Counted from the stretch's first letter, positions 1 to 9,092 are shown. The stretch is DNA of 64,000 nt from Pseudomonas spelaei (GCF_009724245.1 NZ_WNNK01000003.1:124001-188000), one strand, 5' to 3'. The notes: generated by a model not told the origin, from the sequence alone. Numbers and translations: made by a program.

Positions 1-602
1 TAACCATTGTCCTGCCCCTTGAATCCCGGCAGCAGGATCACCCGCCGCAGGCCCGGATACCCGGGGGCGTCAAATTCCAGTTCAATGGCCTGAGGCAAGC
101 TCAGCGGAGCATGGCCAACGGGCCATTTGAGATGCGCCTGACCCTGCGCATCAATGTAACGCAGACGTTCGAGCCTGACGCCATCGAGCAGCAACTGTTG
201 TGTGGTGCTCCCGGACAGGACAGGACTGTCGATCGGGCTGCGGTACTCTCGTCGCCATTGGCCGTCGTCCCAGCGATGGTTGACCAGCAGCAAATCGTTG
301 CGCGCCTGCTGCAGTGGATTGCTCCAGCCGCCACGCACCCACTGAATCCGCTCAGGCTCGCCAATCAGTGCGTTGCGCGCCGAGCTGCCGTTGACCGGAT
401 AGGAGATAGCCTGGGTCAGGTCCCGCTCGAAGATACCGACGGCGCGCTGCAGACGGCGTAGTTGTAGTTCGTGCTGATGAATTCGCTGGTCGGTATGCAT
501 CATGCGCTCCAGCAGTTGATAGCAAGCCAAGCCGAGCAGACTGAACAGTGCCATAGCGATCAGCACTTCGAGGAGGGTAAAGCCACGCTGTTTGCAGCTC
601 AT
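1..602 (-). CDS. gspJ: Type II secretion minor pseudopilin GspJ (partial)
   Basis: Minor pseudopilin that in T2SS forms the pseudopilus tip with GspI and GspK. The visible 200 codons stay open to the window edge, so the C-terminus lies outside. Translation from the ATG at 602 gives a short basic leader ending in Arg-Gly (residue 7), then FTLLEVLIAMALFS, the prepilin peptidase site with Glu at +5 (E12) and a hydrophobic helix. The start overlaps the gspI stop by 4 nt (ATGA). It is the last visible gene of a gspC-to-J series in canonical order, which separates it from the other pseudopilins. gspK, L and M would be expected further left. Confidence 0.9.
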   Translation of the reverse strand, partial: MSCKQRGFTLLEVLIAMALFSLLGLACYQLLERMMHTDQRIHQHELQLRRLQRAVGIFERDLTQAISYPVNGSSARNALIGEPERIQWVRGGWSNPLQQARNDLLLVNHRWDDGQWRREYRSPIDSPVLSGSTTQQLLLDGVRLERLRYIDAQGQAHLKWPVGHAPLSLPQAIELEFDAPGYPGLRRVILLPGFKGQDNG

Positions 603-973
603 GGGCGCGCCTCGATGAAACCCACCAGACGCGCACGTTGCCGTGAACTGTCACCGCCGGTGAAGACTTCAATGGTGATTTTGAGTAGGCGCGGGTCGGG
701 TGCCGTGGCCATCTCGCTGGTCAGCAGCCAGTCGCGGCCGGCGAAGCGCATCGGCTCCTGCCGTTGGCTGTCGGGTTGGCGTATGCCTGCGCGTAGTTCG
801 TTCAGGCGATTGTCCGCCAGCCATCGCGCCAGGGTACGTTCGCTTAGGCCTCCGTTATTGCCGATAAGGTGCTCGGTGGCGCTGTAGAGCGCTAGGGACA
901 GCGTGGCGAATATCGCCAGGGCGACCATCACTTCGAGCAGGGTGAAACCTGCTTGTTCATTGCGCAGGGGCAA
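599..973 (-). CDS. gspI: Type II secretion minor pseudopilin GspI
   Basis: 124-residue minor pseudopilin of the pseudopilus tip. I chose a TTG start at 973: it follows a GAGGAGG ribosome site by a few bases and gives a nine-residue leader ending in Ala-Gly before FTLLEVMVAL. The frame has no ATG at a sensible place, because the ATG nearby belongs to another frame at the gspH stop. Prepilin cleavage is predicted after G9, with the conserved Glu at E14. The gene overlaps the end of gspH by 17 nt and gspJ by 4 nt, which suggests translational coupling. Assignment as GspI rests on position and size. Confidence 0.9.
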   Translation of the reverse strand: MPLRNEQAGFTLLEVMVALAIFATLSLALYSATEHLIGNNGGLSERTLARWLADNRLNELRAGIRQPDSQRQEPMRFAGRDWLLTSEMATAPDPRLLKITIEVFTGGDSSRQRARLVGFIEARP

Positions 974-1427
974 GACGCACCTCCTCGACACCGTCGCTGG
1001 ACAGTGACAGCAGGGGTTGCTGACGGTACTCGAACAACAGGCTGAAAGGCGACATCTGCTCGCTGGGCAGCATCCACAATTGCGGCTCTTGGCTCTGGCT
1101 TTGTGGCGGTGGCTCATGCAGATTCAGGCGTAGCTCGTCAGGTACCCGGTGTTCGGTGAAGCGTTTGTCCGGTTGCCATTGGCCACGAAGGTCCAGGCTG
1201 AGGACCGCATAGTGGGTCGGCTCCAGGCGCAGACCGTGGCTGACGTTATTCAGCACGGCGTCTTCGCGCAGCACACCGATGAGGTTGCGCAGGCGTTCAG
1301 CCTCGCGCCGGGCCTTTTGCCCCCCCGAGTCATTCTGTACCAGCCCGACGAGGCCGGCCATCAAGCCGATGATCAGTATGACTACGAGTAGCTCCAGCAG
1401 AGAGAAACCGGCCATTGGCTTGCGCAC
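957..1427 (-). CDS. gspH: Type II secretion minor pseudopilin GspH
   Basis: About 156 residues. The GTG start at 1427 lies one base after the gspG stop and gives the leader MRKPMAG followed by FSLLELLVVILIIGLMAG, a prepilin peptidase site with Glu at +5 (E12). A longer frame runs upstream inside gspG, but its N-terminus would bury the processing site, so it is rejected. GspH is a minor pseudopilin that joins the GspG filament near the tip. The fourth gene below gspD in the series and the hydrophobic helix plus beta-rich C-terminus fit. Identity as H and not another minor pseudopilin is by gene order. Confidence 0.88.
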   Translation of the reverse strand: MRKPMAGFSLLELLVVILIIGLMAGLVGLVQNDSGGQKARREAERLRNLIGVLREDAVLNNVSHGLRLEPTHYAVLSLDLRGQWQPDKRFTEHRVPDELRLNLHEPPPQSQSQEPQLWMLPSEQMSPFSLLFEYRQQPLLSLSSDGVEEVRLAPAQ

Positions 1428-1428
1428 T

Positions 1429-1863
1429 TCAAGGCTCCCAGTTGCCGATGTCGGCATTGGTTCCATCGCCGCCGCTGCGGCCGTCGGCACCGAACGAGTA
1501 CAGGTCGTAGGCCGAGCCTTCGCGGCCAGGCGTTAGAAACTGATAGGGATTACCCCACGGGTCCTTGGGCAGGCGTTTGAGGTAGCCGTCGGGGTTCCAA
1601 TTGAGTGCCGACGACAGGCCGGTCGGTTTTTTTACCAGGGCCTCCAGGCCCTGCTGGGTCGTGGGGTAGCGATGGTTGTCGAGCTTGTAGATTTCCAGGG
1701 CCGTGGCTATCGCCTTGATATCGCTGCGGGTGGCGGTAATCTTGGCCTGCTCCGGCCGGCTCATGATCTGCGGAACGACCAGGGCGGCCAGGACACCGAG
1801 AATCACCACGACCACCATGATTTCGATCAAGGTGAAGCCACGTTGGCGGGAGGGGGTTTGCAT
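1429..1863 (-). CDS. gspG: Type II secretion major pseudopilin GspG
   Basis: 144 residues, the usual GspG length. The leader MQTPSRQRG is cut before FTLIEIMVVVVILGVLAAL (Glu at E14). The downstream DIKAIATALEIYKLDNHRYP and TTQQGLEALV stretches are hallmarks of GspG, as is the C-terminal DPWGNPYQ with an acidic, Gly-rich calcium-binding type loop after it (SFGADGRSGG). It is the most confidently named pseudopilin here and forms the body of the periplasmic pseudopilus. It starts 12 nt after gspF and ends one base before the gspH GTG. Confidence 0.97.
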   Translation of the reverse strand: MQTPSRQRGFTLIEIMVVVVILGVLAALVVPQIMSRPEQAKITATRSDIKAIATALEIYKLDNHRYPTTQQGLEALVKKPTGLSSALNWNPDGYLKRLPKDPWGNPYQFLTPGREGSAYDLYSFGADGRSGGDGTNADIGNWEP

Positions 1864-1875
1864 ACTGTGTGCCTT

Positions 1876-3090
1876 TCAGGTGATGAGTTGGTTGAGGTTG
1901 AGAATGGGCATCAGGATCGCCAGGACGATGACAAGTACGCTGGCTCCCATGAAGACCAACATGGCCGGCTCAAACAAGCCGACCAGCATGGCGATACCGT
2001 GGGACAGCTGGGTCTGCTGCTGGTGGGCGGCGCGTTCAAGCATGCTGTCCAATTCGCCTGAGCGTTCGCCGCTGGCGATCATGTAAAGCATCATCGGCGG
2101 GAAGTCGCCGCTCTGTTCCAGGGCCCGGGTCAGCCCGCTACCTTCGCGTACCGCGCGGGCCACGTCTTTCATACGAATACGAATCTGCTGGTTGGCGACT
2201 ACTTCGGCGGAGATTTCCAGCGCATCCACCAACGGCACTCCGCTGTGTCCGAGAATCGCCAGGGTGCTGACAAAACGCGTGCTGTTGCTGGCCTGGATGA
2301 CACGTCCGACCACCGGCAATATCAGCTGCATTCGGTGCCAGCGCAGGGCGAGCGCGGGTTTGCGCAAGGCGAGTCGCAGGCTGGCGACACCGCTGGCAAG
2401 GGTCAGGAGCAGTAGCAGGCCGTAGTCCCGGGCGAAGTCGCTGGTGGCGATCAGGCCGCGCGTGAGCAGCGGCAGTTGTTGGCCGCTGTCGATGAAGACC
2501 TTGACCACATCCGGGACGACGAAACTGAGCAAGAAGCCGACGATGCCGAAGGCCGCCAGCAGCAGGATGCTCGGGTACAGCATGGCCAACTGAAGCTGCT
2601 GGCGGGCGGCGTGTCGGGCTTCGGTGTAGTCTGCCAGTTGCATCAGGACTTGAGCCAGATGGCCGGCGCGCTCGCCGGCAGCCACTGTGGCCCGGTACAT
2701 AGACGCGAAGGCTCGCGGGTATTCGGCCATGGCCCGCGCGAGGTCATGTCCTTCCAGGACCCGTGCACGGATCGCTAGCATCATGCTTTGTTGTGCACGC
2801 TTGCTGCATTGTGCGGCGACGGCAGCCAGCACTTCTTCCAACGGCAAGGCTGCTTGGACCAGGGTCGCGAGTTGACGGGTCAGCAAGGCCAACTTGGCCG
2901 GGCTGAGGCTTTGCCCGCTGGTCAGCGTGGTGCCTGATCGATCCTGTTGCCCTCGAGCAGGTTTGACCTGCAGGGCGATCAGGTTGCGCTCGCGCAGCCA
3001 CTGGCGGACCTGCCTGGCGCTGTCGGCTTCTTGCACACCGCGGGTCTTGCGCCCGGCGTTGCACATAGCGAGGTATTCGTAGGCGGCCAC
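1876..3090 (-). CDS. gspF: Type II secretion inner-membrane platform protein GspF
   Basis: 404 residues from a GTG at 3090, two bases after the gspE stop. A longer frame reading up to 3408 lies within gspE and is rejected; the chosen start gives the typical N-terminus AAYEYLAMCNAGRKTRG. Two repeated cytoplasmic GspF domains flank membrane segments (LLLAAFGIVGFLLSFVVP, a second near YGLLLLLTLASGV, and a C-terminal one ending ILMPILNLNQL). GspF is the polytopic platform protein that contacts the GspE ATPase. The length matches the family and gene order E-F is canonical. Confidence 0.96.
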   Translation of the reverse strand: MAAYEYLAMCNAGRKTRGVQEADSARQVRQWLRERNLIALQVKPARGQQDRSGTTLTSGQSLSPAKLALLTRQLATLVQAALPLEEVLAAVAAQCSKRAQQSMMLAIRARVLEGHDLARAMAEYPRAFASMYRATVAAGERAGHLAQVLMQLADYTEARHAARQQLQLAMLYPSILLLAAFGIVGFLLSFVVPDVVKVFIDSGQQLPLLTRGLIATSDFARDYGLLLLLTLASGVASLRLALRKPALALRWHRMQLILPVVGRVIQASNSTRFVSTLAILGHSGVPLVDALEISAEVVANQQIRIRMKDVARAVREGSGLTRALEQSGDFPPMMLYMIASGERSGELDSMLERAAHQQQTQLSHGIAMLVGLFEPAMLVFMGASVLVIVLAILMPILNLNQLIT

Positions 3091-3092
3091 AG

Positions 3093-4577
3093 TCAGTGCT
3101 CCCGGGTGACGCGCAGCAGTTCTTCGACGCTGGTGACCCCTTCCAGGACCTTGTTCCGGCCGTCGGCGAACAGGCTGTCGGCATGCTGGCGCGCGTAGTG
3201 GGTCAAGGCAGCCTCGCCGGCCCCTTCGTGGATCAGTTGGCGCAGTGGCTCGTCGAACAGCACCAGTTCGTAGATGCCCTGGCGGCCGCGATAACCGCTG
3301 TTCTGGCAGGCCGGGCAGCCGATGGGCTGATACAGGACTGGCGGCTGTTGCGGATCGAAGTTCAGTTGGCAGCAGGCGGCGGCGTCGGCCACGGCAGCCT
3401 TCTTGCAATCGCTGCAGAGCACCCGCACCAAGCGCTGTGCGACCACACCGAGCAGCGAGGTGCAGAGCAGAAAGGATTCGATGCCCATATCCAGCAGGCG
3501 GGTGACGGCGCCGATAGCACTGTTGGTGTGCAGGGTGGACAGCACCAAGTGACCGGTGAGGGAGGCCTGTACGGCAATGTCGGCGGTTTCCCGGTCGCGA
3601 ATTTCCCCGACCATGACCACGTCCGGGTCCTGGCGCAATATGGCGCGCAGGCCACGGGCGAAGGTCATGTCGACCTTGGTGTTGACCTGTGTCTGGCCGA
3701 TACCTGCGAGGTGGTACTCCACCGGGTCTTCGATGGTCAGGATATTGCGCGTTTGATTGTTCAGGCTGCTCAGTCCGGCATAGAGCGTGGTGGTTTTACC
3801 GGAGCCGGTCGGGCCGGTGACCAGCAGGATCCCGTGGGGGCGCAACAGGGCGTCTTCCAGTTTGGCGCGGATCGCTTCGGCCATTCCCAGTCGTGCCAGG
3901 TTCAGCCGCCCGGCCTGTTTGTCGAGCAAGCGCATGACCACCCGTTCTCCATAGGCCGAAGGCAGCGTGGACACCCGTACATCCACTTCGTGGCTGCCGA
4001 TACGCAGGGCAATGCGTCCGTCCTGGGGGATGCGCTTCTCCGCAATGTCGAGTTTGGACATGACCTTGATTCGTGACACCAGCAGGCCTGCCAGCTCCCG
4101 ACGCGGTCGCAATACCTCGCGCAGCAGGCCGTCGACCCGCAGGCGCACAGAGAGATGCTCCTCGAAGGTTTCCAGGTGGATATCCGAGGCCTTGAGCTTT
4201 ACTGCCTCGCCCAGAATCGCGTTGATCAGGCGAATGATTGGGGCATCGTCTTCCTGCTCCAGCAGGTCAGTGATCTGTGGCAGCAGTTCGGCCAGGCTGG
4301 CGAGGTCGTTTTGGCCGGCAATCTGGTCGCCAAGCCCTTCGGCCATCTGCATGGCGTCATTGCGGCCGTCGCGATATTGCTCGGCCAGTAGCTCGGCGAA
4401 GCGATCACCATCGAGTATCTGGCAGCCCAGGAGAGGGCCATGGCAGCGCCGGATTTCGGTGAGAGTCTCCAACGGTGTGTCGCCACGGAAATAGAGCTGC
4501 AGGCCATGTTCCTGGTGCTCCAGTAGTACGCCATGGCGTTTGGCGAAGCCAAAGGGCAGGCGAGTGACCTGATTCAT
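3093..4577 (-). CDS. gspE: Type II secretion assembly ATPase GspE
   Basis: 494-residue hexameric ATPase that powers pseudopilus assembly from the cytoplasmic face. Walker A GPTGSGKTT lies near residue 255. The Asp box and Walker B follow (QDPDVVMVGEIRD), and a His box is seen in LTGHLVLSTLHTN. A four-cysteine zinc element (CSDC and CPAC) sits in the C-terminal third, as in T2SS and T4P ATPases. The N-terminal part is the variable GspL-binding region. The ATG overlaps the gspD stop by 4 nt. All catalytic motifs look intact. Confidence 0.97.
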   Translation of the reverse strand: MNQVTRLPFGFAKRHGVLLEHQEHGLQLYFRGDTPLETLTEIRRCHGPLLGCQILDGDRFAELLAEQYRDGRNDAMQMAEGLGDQIAGQNDLASLAELLPQITDLLEQEDDAPIIRLINAILGEAVKLKASDIHLETFEEHLSVRLRVDGLLREVLRPRRELAGLLVSRIKVMSKLDIAEKRIPQDGRIALRIGSHEVDVRVSTLPSAYGERVVMRLLDKQAGRLNLARLGMAEAIRAKLEDALLRPHGILLVTGPTGSGKTTTLYAGLSSLNNQTRNILTIEDPVEYHLAGIGQTQVNTKVDMTFARGLRAILRQDPDVVMVGEIRDRETADIAVQASLTGHLVLSTLHTNSAIGAVTRLLDMGIESFLLCTSLLGVVAQRLVRVLCSDCKKAAVADAAACCQLNFDPQQPPVLYQPIGCPACQNSGYRGRQGIYELVLFDEPLRQLIHEGAGEAALTHYARQHADSLFADGRNKVLEGVTSVEELLRVTREH

Positions 4578-6475
4578 TGGCGCGGCTCTTTGACGCGCAT
4601 ATCGATGGCCGAATCTTGCGGCGCGGCGTCGAACAATTGTCGTGAGTCGGTTGGCAATGCCAGGCTGTTGTGGCTATCCCCGGTTGCTCGAAGCTTGCGC
4701 AGGTCGTTGTACTTGCGATCACTGACATTAGCGGCATCCACACTGCCGCGGACCAGGGTCGGACGCAGAAAGATCATCAGGTTGGTCTTCTCGGTGATGT
4801 CCTTGGTACTGGTAAACAGCCTGCCGAGCCACGGGATACTACCCAGCACGGGCACTTTGCTGACTTGGGTCTTGACGTTGTCCTTGATCAGTCCTCCCAG
4901 AACGATGATTTGTCCGTCATCGGCGAGGATGGTGCTTTTCACCGAGCGCTTGTTGGTAATCACGTCACTGGTGGTGATGCCGGGTGGGGCGCTGGCGAGT
5001 TCCGAGCTTTCCTGTTCGACCTTCAGGCGTAGGGTATTACCCTCGTTGATATGCGGCGTCACTTTGAGGGTGACCCCGACATCCTGACGTTCCACGGTGG
5101 TGAAGGGGTTGCTGGCCCCAGCGGTATCGGTGGTGTAGGAGCCGGTCTGGAAGGGCACGTTCTGGCCCACGAGGATTTCCGCGGCTTCGTTGTCCAGCGT
5201 CAGTAGGCTTGGGGTAGACAGCAGGTTGTTCTTGGAGTCGCTGGAGAGGGCCGTGACCAGCGCACCGAAATTGCTCGAACCGATACCAATGATGGCGCCG
5301 TCCGGCAGGGCGGCGTTCTTGTCTTTGTCCTGACTCAGCAGCGTACCGATCGACAGGCCGGTGCCACTGAAGTTGGTACCACCGGCGACGTTGCCCGCGC
5401 GCGCCGCCCATTGCACGCCTAGGGCTTCGTTGATGTCGCCACTGACTTCGACGATGGCTGCCTCGACCAGCACCTGGGCCCGTGGTTGGTCCAGTTGGGT
5501 GATGACTTTATTGAGCATGCTCAGTTGCGCCGGGTCGGCCATCAGCACTAGGGCATTCTGGCTCTCGTCTGCGCTCACGAGTATCGAGCTGCCGCTACCT
5601 TTGCTGTCGCCACCACCGCGATTACCGTCTTCCATGCGCTTGCCAATGCCGTTGAGCAGCTTCGCCAGCTGTTTGGCATCGCTGTGATGCAGGCGCACCA
5701 CGCGTGCGCTGTCATTGGCATTGCTCGGTACGTCGAGGGTCTTGACCAGGTCGGCCATGTGTTGGCGGGCCTGTGCCGGGCCTGCGAGGATCACCCGGTT
5801 GCTACGGGCGTCGCCCACGGCCTTCGCCTGGCTGGGGCCATTGCCATTCTGGCTGATACTTTCGTTCAGGACTCGCGCCACATCGTTGGCCCAGGCGTGT
5901 TTGAGGACAACGGTGCTGAACGAGCGGTTGCCGGCCTGGTCCAGCTCGTTAACCACCTGGCGGATACGTTCGACGTTGCTGGCGCTGTCGGAGACCACCA
6001 GTGCGTTAGAGCTGGCCGAGGGGGCGACATAGGCGTCATCGCCCACCAGCGGGCGGACCACGCCGGAGACTTCTGCGGCGTTGGCGTTGCGCAAGTCGAG
6101 GACTCGGGTGACGAATTCATCGCCAGAGTGCTGACTGGATTTGGTCTTGGCTTCGACCGCCGGCATGATCAGCACTCGATCGCCTTGATCCAGGGCGACG
6201 AAGCCCTGGCTACGCAATACGCTGAGGAACAGCGAGTAGATACCGTCCTTGTCCAGGGCCTTGGACGATTGCACGCTGACCTTGCCTTGAAGCCGGTCAT
6301 CGACCACCAGGGTTTTTCCGGTGATTTCACCGACTTCGCTGACCAGGTCGCGTAGTTCGGCGTCTTTCATGTTCAACGTCCACAGGCTCTGAGTGGTGAG
6401 CGTCGCGGAGCTGGGCATGGCGTGCAACAGGAGGCTGAAGCCGAGCACGGCGCCTGCAATTTTTGGCAGTTTCAT
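4574..6475 (-). CDS. gspD: Type II secretion outer-membrane secretin GspD
   Basis: 633 residues, typical of GspD. A signal peptide (KIAGAVLGFSLLLHAMPSSA) precedes an N0 domain and N1-N3 repeats (for example VNELDQAGNRSFSTVVLKHA). The secretin barrel domain occupies roughly residues 330-590, with VPVLGSIPWLGRLF near its end. I see no lipobox at the signal cleavage site. The C-terminal tail of about 50 residues could be a pilotin-binding S-domain, but no pilotin gene is seen in the window. It overlaps gspC and gspE by 4 nt each, the tight coupling expected in a secretion operon. Confidence 0.97.
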   Translation of the reverse strand: MKLPKIAGAVLGFSLLLHAMPSSATLTTQSLWTLNMKDAELRDLVSEVGEITGKTLVVDDRLQGKVSVQSSKALDKDGIYSLFLSVLRSQGFVALDQGDRVLIMPAVEAKTKSSQHSGDEFVTRVLDLRNANAAEVSGVVRPLVGDDAYVAPSASSNALVVSDSASNVERIRQVVNELDQAGNRSFSTVVLKHAWANDVARVLNESISQNGNGPSQAKAVGDARSNRVILAGPAQARQHMADLVKTLDVPSNANDSARVVRLHHSDAKQLAKLLNGIGKRMEDGNRGGGDSKGSGSSILVSADESQNALVLMADPAQLSMLNKVITQLDQPRAQVLVEAAIVEVSGDINEALGVQWAARAGNVAGGTNFSGTGLSIGTLLSQDKDKNAALPDGAIIGIGSSNFGALVTALSSDSKNNLLSTPSLLTLDNEAAEILVGQNVPFQTGSYTTDTAGASNPFTTVERQDVGVTLKVTPHINEGNTLRLKVEQESSELASAPPGITTSDVITNKRSVKSTILADDGQIIVLGGLIKDNVKTQVSKVPVLGSIPWLGRLFTSTKDITEKTNLMIFLRPTLVRGSVDAANVSDRKYNDLRKLRATGDSHNSLALPTDSRQLFDAAPQDSAIDMRVKEPRQ

Positions 6476-7020
6476 GGTGTGTTCTCTATGGCGTGCAGAA
6501 GGGTCGTGGCATTTCGGTCGACGACCTCCGGTGGGGTTGCCTGGGGGCTGAGCAGGCGCATCGGGCGCCTGGGCAGAAGCAGATTCTGTTCACGACCGTT
6601 ACGCACTATCACGACCTGATCGGCGCTGACGCTCTTGAGCAGTGAGCCGTCGGGCAGGCGTTCTCCCTGGGAGTAAAAAGCCCGGCTGTTGGTATGTTGG
6701 ATCAGGGCCCTGGATTGCTCGGGCTGGTTGCCCAGCAAGCTGGCAAGCAAGATCAACGGATGGCTTGATTGCGAGCTGTCTAGTTCGATCGGCAGGGCCC
6801 CGAAAACCCTGGCGATGTTGTGGTTGTCCAGCGGCGCGGGCAGCCGTTTTGCGGTGCTGAGCGGCACCGTCGTCGGCGCCAGTTGGCCTGTCGCCGTTTG
6901 CTGGTAGGTCCAGCTGTTGAGGCCTAGCCAGGTCAGCCAAAGACAAAGGGCGATCAGGCTGACGGGCAGCAGACAGTGTTGCCTGGGCCAGCGTCGCCAC
7001 ATTGAAAAAATGGCATTCAT
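6472..7020 (-). CDS. gspC: Type II secretion inner-membrane protein GspC
   Basis: 182 residues: a cytoplasmic N-terminus, one membrane segment (about residues 18-38, LLPVSLIALCLWLTWLGL), a linker, then a homology region. The HR domain includes LILLASLLGNQPEQSRALI and IVRNGREQNLLLPR, matching the GspC pattern in which the HR domain touches secretin N0. The protein ends soon after, so it has no room for the C-terminal PDZ or coiled-coil domain of many GspC/XcpP proteins. It overlaps both the cytochrome b561 gene and gspD by 4 nt. Naming relies on topology and first place in the gsp order. Confidence 0.88.
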   Translation of the reverse strand: MNAIFSMWRRWPRQHCLLPVSLIALCLWLTWLGLNSWTYQQTATGQLAPTTVPLSTAKRLPAPLDNHNIARVFGALPIELDSSQSSHPLILLASLLGNQPEQSRALIQHTNSRAFYSQGERLPDGSLLKSVSADQVVIVRNGREQNLLLPRRPMRLLSPQATPPEVVDRNATTLLHAIENTP

Positions 7021-7538
7021 GGTTGTTTCGGCAGCATGCGTCCGAGCACGCCATGTCCGCGCAACTGATGGATGATCACCGCGGCGATATGGCCTGCCAC
7101 TAGCAGCGCCAGGGCTACGCAGCTGTAGTGGTGAAGCTCCTCGAAGAAGAGGATGGCCGTCAGGTTCTGTAAGGGTTGAGGGATGAGCAGGCCGAATACA
7201 TCGATCGGTCGCGACATCATTAGCACGCCGCTGAGCAGCGCCGTGCCAAGGGTGATCAACAGTGCGGCGTGCCCGGCGTGCACCAGGAGGCGTTCACGCG
7301 GGCTCTGATGAGCGGGAGCCGCTGGAGCGGGATGAAGTACAAGGTAGAGTAGCCGCAGGGCGAACAGCGGTACCAACAGGGTGGTCAGCGATACGTTGAT
7401 AAACGCGAGGACTTGTTTGACCGACGGCGGTGGCTGTAGCAGGGCACTGGCGTAACCGCTGATGGTTGCCCAAAGGACAACGGCGGCGAAAATCCAGTGC
7501 AGCAGTCTGCGTGGTTTTGAGTAGTGAGGGTGGCTCAT
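7017..7538 (-). CDS. Cytochrome b561 family membrane haem protein
   Basis: 173 residues with four predicted membrane helices. Candidate haem-ligand histidines are in RRLLHWIFA (helix 1), LVHAGHAALL (helix 2), ELHHYSCVAL and AGHIAAVIIHQL, the layout of bacterial b561/YodB proteins that take electrons from quinol or move them across the inner membrane. The stop overlaps the gspC ATG by 4 nt, and the LPMO gene ends 63 bp upstream. This context suggests, but does not prove, that it supplies reducing power toward the periplasm for the co-encoded LPMO. It could instead be a general quinol oxidoreductase. Confidence 0.85.
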   Translation of the reverse strand: MSHPHYSKPRRLLHWIFAAVVLWATISGYASALLQPPPSVKQVLAFINVSLTTLLVPLFALRLLYLVLHPAPAAPAHQSPRERLLVHAGHAALLITLGTALLSGVLMMSRPIDVFGLLIPQPLQNLTAILFFEELHHYSCVALALLVAGHIAAVIIHQLRGHGVLGRMLPKQP

Positions 7539-7601
7539 GTCGATTCCCTAGGCCCGCAGCGTGGTGGCGAGGCACCACGCTGCGGTTGGTCAGGTTATGG
7601 A

Positions 7602-9092
7602 TTACTTGCGGATCCAAGCGTCCTGCCAGTTGCTACCAACGCCAGGTTCAAACTGAGTGGCGCCTGCGTTCCACTGGATGCAGTAGCCGCTGTAAGGAAA
7701 CGGCTTGCACTCATAGACGTTGCCGTCTTTGGCCAGGACTTTGGTACCCGCCTTGTAGCCGCTCAGGCCTTTAGGAAAGATAAAGTCGTAGTCGCCGCTG
7801 TTGGCATCTTCGGCTTTCAGGGTGAAGTGATGGGTTTGTTGCAGCAGTTCTCCTTTTTCCGGTTTGGCGACTACTACCACGTCATACCCACCGTCGTTCA
7901 CATTACGCAGAGGGATGGAAAAGTGTGGTGTGTTGTTGCCAGGCTCTGCCTGCTGGTAGGCGATGCTTTCGTTCTTGTCGTTGTAGACGGTAGAGCTGAT
8001 GGTGTACTTGCCGCCCTGGGCGATGGCGTTGAAGTGCAGGTCGGCGGCGTTGTCTTTCAGGGTGTACTCGGCCTGCAAGCCGGAAAGTTTCAGCTCGCCA
8101 GGGATACTCGGCTGCTCTTTCTGAATCTCCACGCTCACCACGTCGCTGTTGTTTTTGGCGTACATGGTGTTTTTGCCGTAGTTGGGGACTACTTCGTTAT
8201 TGGCGTTGAGTTCGCCCATGACGTAACCCGCATTGGCCTTGTTGACCTTTTGCGCCAACAGGAACGGCCAGGTGTTGGCCTGGGCCTGTTCTTCGGTATC
8301 GATGTTCAAGCGTGTCTGGCGGTTCTGCTGCTCCCCGGCGCTGGTGAACACACGGGTGCTGACCTTGTCACCGACATGCAGTGGCTCTGGCTGGACCGCC
8401 CCGAGGATTTTCCAATCGGGAATCGGTGCACCGTCGTTGTCGATATTCAGGTCAATGACCTGGTAGAAGGTGGCCGCCGTGTCGGCGATCTTCCAGGTAG
8501 CCAGCATCACGTGATAGCCGCTGTGGTCGGCAGGAATATTGACTTTGTGCTGCGTCTTGCCGCCGGCAGGCGGACGCACGCCGCCAGCGTTTTCATTGAG
8601 CAGCGGTTTGAGTTCGAAGGCGTCGCGGGTCAGCGGCTGGTTCGGGTTCCAGTCCTTTTTGGTGATGTAGAACTGGTAGTAGGCGCTGGCGTGACCGGCG
8701 GCGTAGTGCCAGGTGAATTCGTTCATACCTGGCTTGACTGTGGTTTTCTGCCAGCGTGTCACCGATTGCTCGTTGAGCTGGGCGAAACTGTTGATGCCGC
8801 CAGCTGCAATGGTGCCGTTTGCCGGTCCGCACTGGGTGAAGTCACCCGCGCAGTACTGATTTGGGTAGTGGTGGTTGACCGATGGCGAGTACTCGACACT
8901 TTGCGGTTCATAAGTGACGGCACCGCAATCACGGTTAAGGCTGCCCCCGGTCGAGGAACACATGAAGGCGCGGGACTTTGGACTTTCGACATAGCCGTGA
9001 GCAAAGGCTTGTTGCGTGGCCAACGAAACCAGGCCGAGGGTAATGGCCAACGGTAGCTTGCGCATGGCGCTGGCGCGGGTGTTATGAAGCAT
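7602..9092 (-). CDS. gbpA: GbpA-like chitin-active lytic polysaccharide monooxygenase (AA10)
   Basis: 496 residues. The chosen ATG at 9092 follows AAGGTGA. A 31-residue signal peptide ends in Ala, so the mature protein begins at His32 (HGYVESPKSR), the first ligand of the copper histidine brace. The second His is H134 in AAGHAS. The AA10 domain (about 32-212) is followed by two domains like GbpA modules 2 and 3, then a C-terminal Trp-rich chitin-binding module near residues 440-496 (GYCIQW, NWQDAW). Length and order match Vibrio GbpA. As a signal-peptide protein beside gsp genes it is a likely T2SS substrate. A longer upstream frame to 9407 is rejected. Confidence 0.93.
   Translation of the reverse strand: MLHNTRASAMRKLPLAITLGLVSLATQQAFAHGYVESPKSRAFMCSSTGGSLNRDCGAVTYEPQSVEYSPSVNHHYPNQYCAGDFTQCGPANGTIAAGGINSFAQLNEQSVTRWQKTTVKPGMNEFTWHYAAGHASAYYQFYITKKDWNPNQPLTRDAFELKPLLNENAGGVRPPAGGKTQHKVNIPADHSGYHVMLATWKIADTAATFYQVIDLNIDNDGAPIPDWKILGAVQPEPLHVGDKVSTRVFTSAGEQQNRQTRLNIDTEEQAQANTWPFLLAQKVNKANAGYVMGELNANNEVVPNYGKNTMYAKNNSDVVSVEIQKEQPSIPGELKLSGLQAEYTLKDNAADLHFNAIAQGGKYTISSTVYNDKNESIAYQQAEPGNNTPHFSIPLRNVNDGGYDVVVVAKPEKGELLQQTHHFTLKAEDANSGDYDFIFPKGLSGYKAGTKVLAKDGNVYECKPFPYSGYCIQWNAGATQFEPGVGSNWQDAWIRK

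Noticed and set aside
3090..3408. Upstream extension of gspF
   Set aside because: It lies within gspE; the GTG at 3090 gives the usual GspF start.
3096..4076. 326-residue plus-strand frame inside gspE
   Set aside because: Antisense of the gspE gene; GspE motifs are on the other strand.
7524..9056. Long 510-residue plus-strand frame across the LPMO gene
   Set aside because: It is the antisense shadow of the LPMO coding sequence, with no family motif.
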